From: Auanema rhodensis
Taxonomy: Eukaryota > Nematoda > Chromadorea > Rhabditida > Rhabditidae
NCBI GenBank assembly: GCA_964057225.1
Contig: OZ059898.1
Location: 12,859,767-12,923,766, forward strand
Length of the DNA: 64,000 nucleotides
Direction: 5' to 3'
Part shown: in pieces, positions 61,988 through 64,000 of the stretch
How the letters are laid out: each line of letters starts with the position of its first letter
Numbering within the stretch: the stretch's first letter is position 1
Program-made: the position numbers and the translations under genes
Notes under the pieces: generated by a model
The model's input: the letters and a program-made list of their open reading frames with translations, nothing else
What the model was told of the DNA's origin: nothing
Databases searched by the model: none

Positions 61988-62330
61988 TCTCTCAATTATA
62001 GAAACTTTCTGCAATACTGTTCATGTGATTAACAAACTAAGAGATTTGTTTATATCATGTTTACATTCAATGGAAATTGAATCAAATATAGGTTCGGCAT
62101 CAAATCATGATATTGATGAAAAATGAATTCATTATTTTCTTAATTTTTACTCTAAATCAATATATATTTTTAATTTTTAAGTTATTTTAACTAAATTAAA
62201 AAATTTCTTGTAGTTTAAGATAAAAATATTTATTTCAAAGTATACAGATTTATTATAAAAAAAATAAAAATAAAAAGAGATCAATGTGAGAGACAAATTT
62301 CTTTTATTAGAAAATTCTTTTCTCCATTCC
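61135..62330. other. Intergenic region GST / lipase
   Basis: 1.2 kb between same-strand genes. Frames at 61365-61559, 61484-61696 and 61753-61995 have no domain; the last is mostly GA repeat. No gene is seen. Confidence 0.4.
61919..61983 (+). repeat. (GA)n microsatellite
   Basis: GAGAGAAAGAAAGAGAAAGAG followed by about 18 perfect GA units. Intergenic, between the lipase stop and the GST start. Confidence 0.9.
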
Positions 62331-63592
62331 TTAAACAGTTCCATTTTGATATTTTATTAAATTTAATTGAAGTTTAAGTGAAGCTTCCATAATCTAAAAT
62401 ATTTTTATTTTTTATTTTTTAAAATAAAAAGAAAATTACTTGATTATGATCAAATCCATTTAATTCAAATTCATCAATAGAATTCGGTAATGAGGAACAT
62501 TTAGTTCCACAACAATCTATTCCAACCTTTAAATACAGTTTATTTTAAAATTTTATTAAAAATATTTTATTAATTTTCGATTTTTGTTAGTTCAAGAAAC
62601 AAACCTTGTCATCGCTATCACTATATATAGCATATGAGAACATGCCCTCGTAACGTGTTGATTGATTATTGATTTCTTGCTGTAAAAATAAGTTTTTTGT
62701 TTCAAAAATATGTTGGAAAATTATTAAAATAAAACAAATTCATGTGATGAATCTTACTAAGAATCGGGATTTACAGTGCAAACCATTACGCTTAGAGCAC
62801 ACCCAAAAGGGCACAAAACACAAAGATGAACCATAGTTTGCTCCAGCAATGCTGACAAATGTATCAATCTAAAAAGAGAATATGTTGTTAATGTGATGTA
62901 AAAAGCACGGATAATGATGTCACCATGTGTGTCAATGGTTTTCCAACAAAGTCATCTTCACACAGTCCACCAAGTATAGCTTTGCGTGTGATTGGTGAAC
63001 CCATTGAATAGGCTAAGACATCAATTTTGGTACCAGCATAGGCATAAACAGCTTGAATCATAGCACGAACCTGATATCGTATTCAATGATTATGATGTTT
63101 CAATGAAAGTACTAAAAACTTACTTGTCGTACGTATTGGCATTGCAACTTGACGAACAGAGTGTAACTTCTAGTTCCTTCGCCATACGTCGTTCCATAAA
63201 TCTTTAAAAATGCTTACGTTCATAAAAAACATCTTTTTGAATCTTACCTCAGCATTGGAATATTTATGTTTTTTAAGAAATTTACGAACAAATTCAAATC
63301 TTGAAGCTGTATTAGTTACGCCGTGAACAATAAGAACAGGCTGAAAAACAAAGTTTGTCAGGTTGTATAAATGCTTAAGCAGTTATATATCACTTACTTG
63401 ATTTCGAAGTTTTTCCGTAGCAGCATACTTGCCACCAAAACTACCTTCATTACCAAAATCTAAGCGTTCGAGAACCTTTTGACCAGGTTTTGTGTATAAG
63501 TCAATAAGAAATTCATTGAAATGAGGTGTAAATTCAGAATAAATCTGATAAATTAGATAAAAACAACAAAAAATTCGGCACAGGTTTTGCAT
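62331..63592 (-). CDS. lips: Secreted class-2 lipase (nematode lips family)
   Basis: Extracellular alpha/beta hydrolase of the EstA/lipase class-2 family, expanded in nematodes. Signal peptide MQNLCRIFCCFYLIYQIYS; then FLIDLYTKPGQ, oxyanion strand PVLIVHGVTNTASRFE, YSNAEIYGTTYGEG, KLQCQYVRQVRAMIQAVYAY, the nucleophile elbow KIDVLAYSMGSPITRKAI (Ser in AYSMG), SIAGANYGSSLC, CSKRNGLHC and the terminal GFDHNQIMEASLKLQL with the catalytic His. Cysteines are numerous, as in secreted family members. Six or seven short exons; the last exon (62331-62392) was found by phase. The length of about 300 residues fits the family. It appears intact. Confidence 0.88.
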
Positions 63593-64000
63593 TTATCTAA
63601 ATCAAATAATTTAAATAATGATGGTTATACAATTAAAAAAAACAAAATAGGATTAAAATAGAAATATACTATGAATTGTAAATAAAATTGGGAGAAAAAT
63701 CAGTCAGAGCGAAATTTTTCATCATAGGTATGAAAGAGAGAGAGAGAGATTGTTTATAGAGAGGGAGATTTGATCAAAGAGAACGAGGGTTTGAAAGGGG
63801 GAGATAAAGAGAGAGAGGGAGAAGAAGAGAGAAATAGAAGAAATGGCCATCAAAGTCAGCTGCATCCTTAAACTGGTATAAACATGTGTCTATATCTCTC
63901 TCTCTCTCTATCTGCTTATCTCTTTTTCTCCGAATTCTATTACCTCTTTCTATCATTTCATACTAACCGGATTGGCAATCACTATGTAAAAGACCTTGTA
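63593..64000. other. Lipase upstream region with GA/CT microsatellites
   Basis: Contains GA repeats at 63726-63750 and 63793-63840 and a short CT repeat at 63893-63909, separated by about 60 nt. The opposite-strand repeats could pair as a hairpin. A 60-codon minus frame here is low-complexity. No gene is seen before the window ends. Confidence 0.5.

Overview
The window is nuclear DNA from a nematode. The evidence is AT-rich sequence, genes broken by many 40-60 nt introns ending in TTTCAG/TTTTAG-type acceptors, acceptor-like AG dinucleotides directly in front of some start codons (as expected for spliced-leader trans-splicing), very small gaps between same-strand genes, a nematode-type chemoreceptor, and nematode-style neuronal genes (tyramine beta-hydroxylase, TMC channel). 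Nothing bacterial, viral or obviously transposon-like was seen. The exact species could not be named from sequence alone.

Layout. The left half (1-30 kb) is compact and mostly housekeeping: CDK7 (cut by the window edge), the DEAD-box helicase DDX56, RNA polymerase III subunit POLR3K, a CLCC1-like ER membrane protein, a small coiled-coil protein, complex III subunit UQCRB, a small RING-CH (MARCH-type) protein, FAF2, RYBP/YAF2, a very long VWA8 gene (about 7.9 kb), mitochondrial fission factor, exosome subunit EXOSC7, a secreted two-Ig protein, an unrecognised charged protein, an LAPTM-like protein and a 3-hydroxyacyl-CoA dehydratase. Neighbours are often 10-250 nt apart on one strand (DDX56>CDK7, POLR3K>CLCC1-like, MFF>VWA8), which suggests operons, or convergent with under 100 nt between stop codons.

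The right half (30-64 kb) is sparse, has larger introns and many GA/CT microsatellites, and carries nematode-specific or sensory/neuronal genes: an srd-like chemoreceptor, an orphan multi-pass membrane protein, a 51-residue single-pass membrane protein, an axonemal SAXO-like repeat protein, tyramine beta-hydroxylase, a TMC mechanotransduction channel whose 5' exons lie up to 5.7 kb upstream of its main body, a sigma-type glutathione S-transferase and a secreted class-2 lipase.

The most useful results of manual reading are: phase-consistent upstream exons and a possible second promoter for TMC; a GC-AG intron; a 16-nt intron-or-frameshift in the Ig gene; the exon-per-repeat design of the SAXO gene; the pairing of two mitochondrial genes (MFF and VWA8); and a short CACGT-containing motif shared between non-coding DNA at tbh-1 and TMC. 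No clearly new biochemical system was found. All gene models are hand-spliced, so exon edges are inferred from reading frame and splice consensus.
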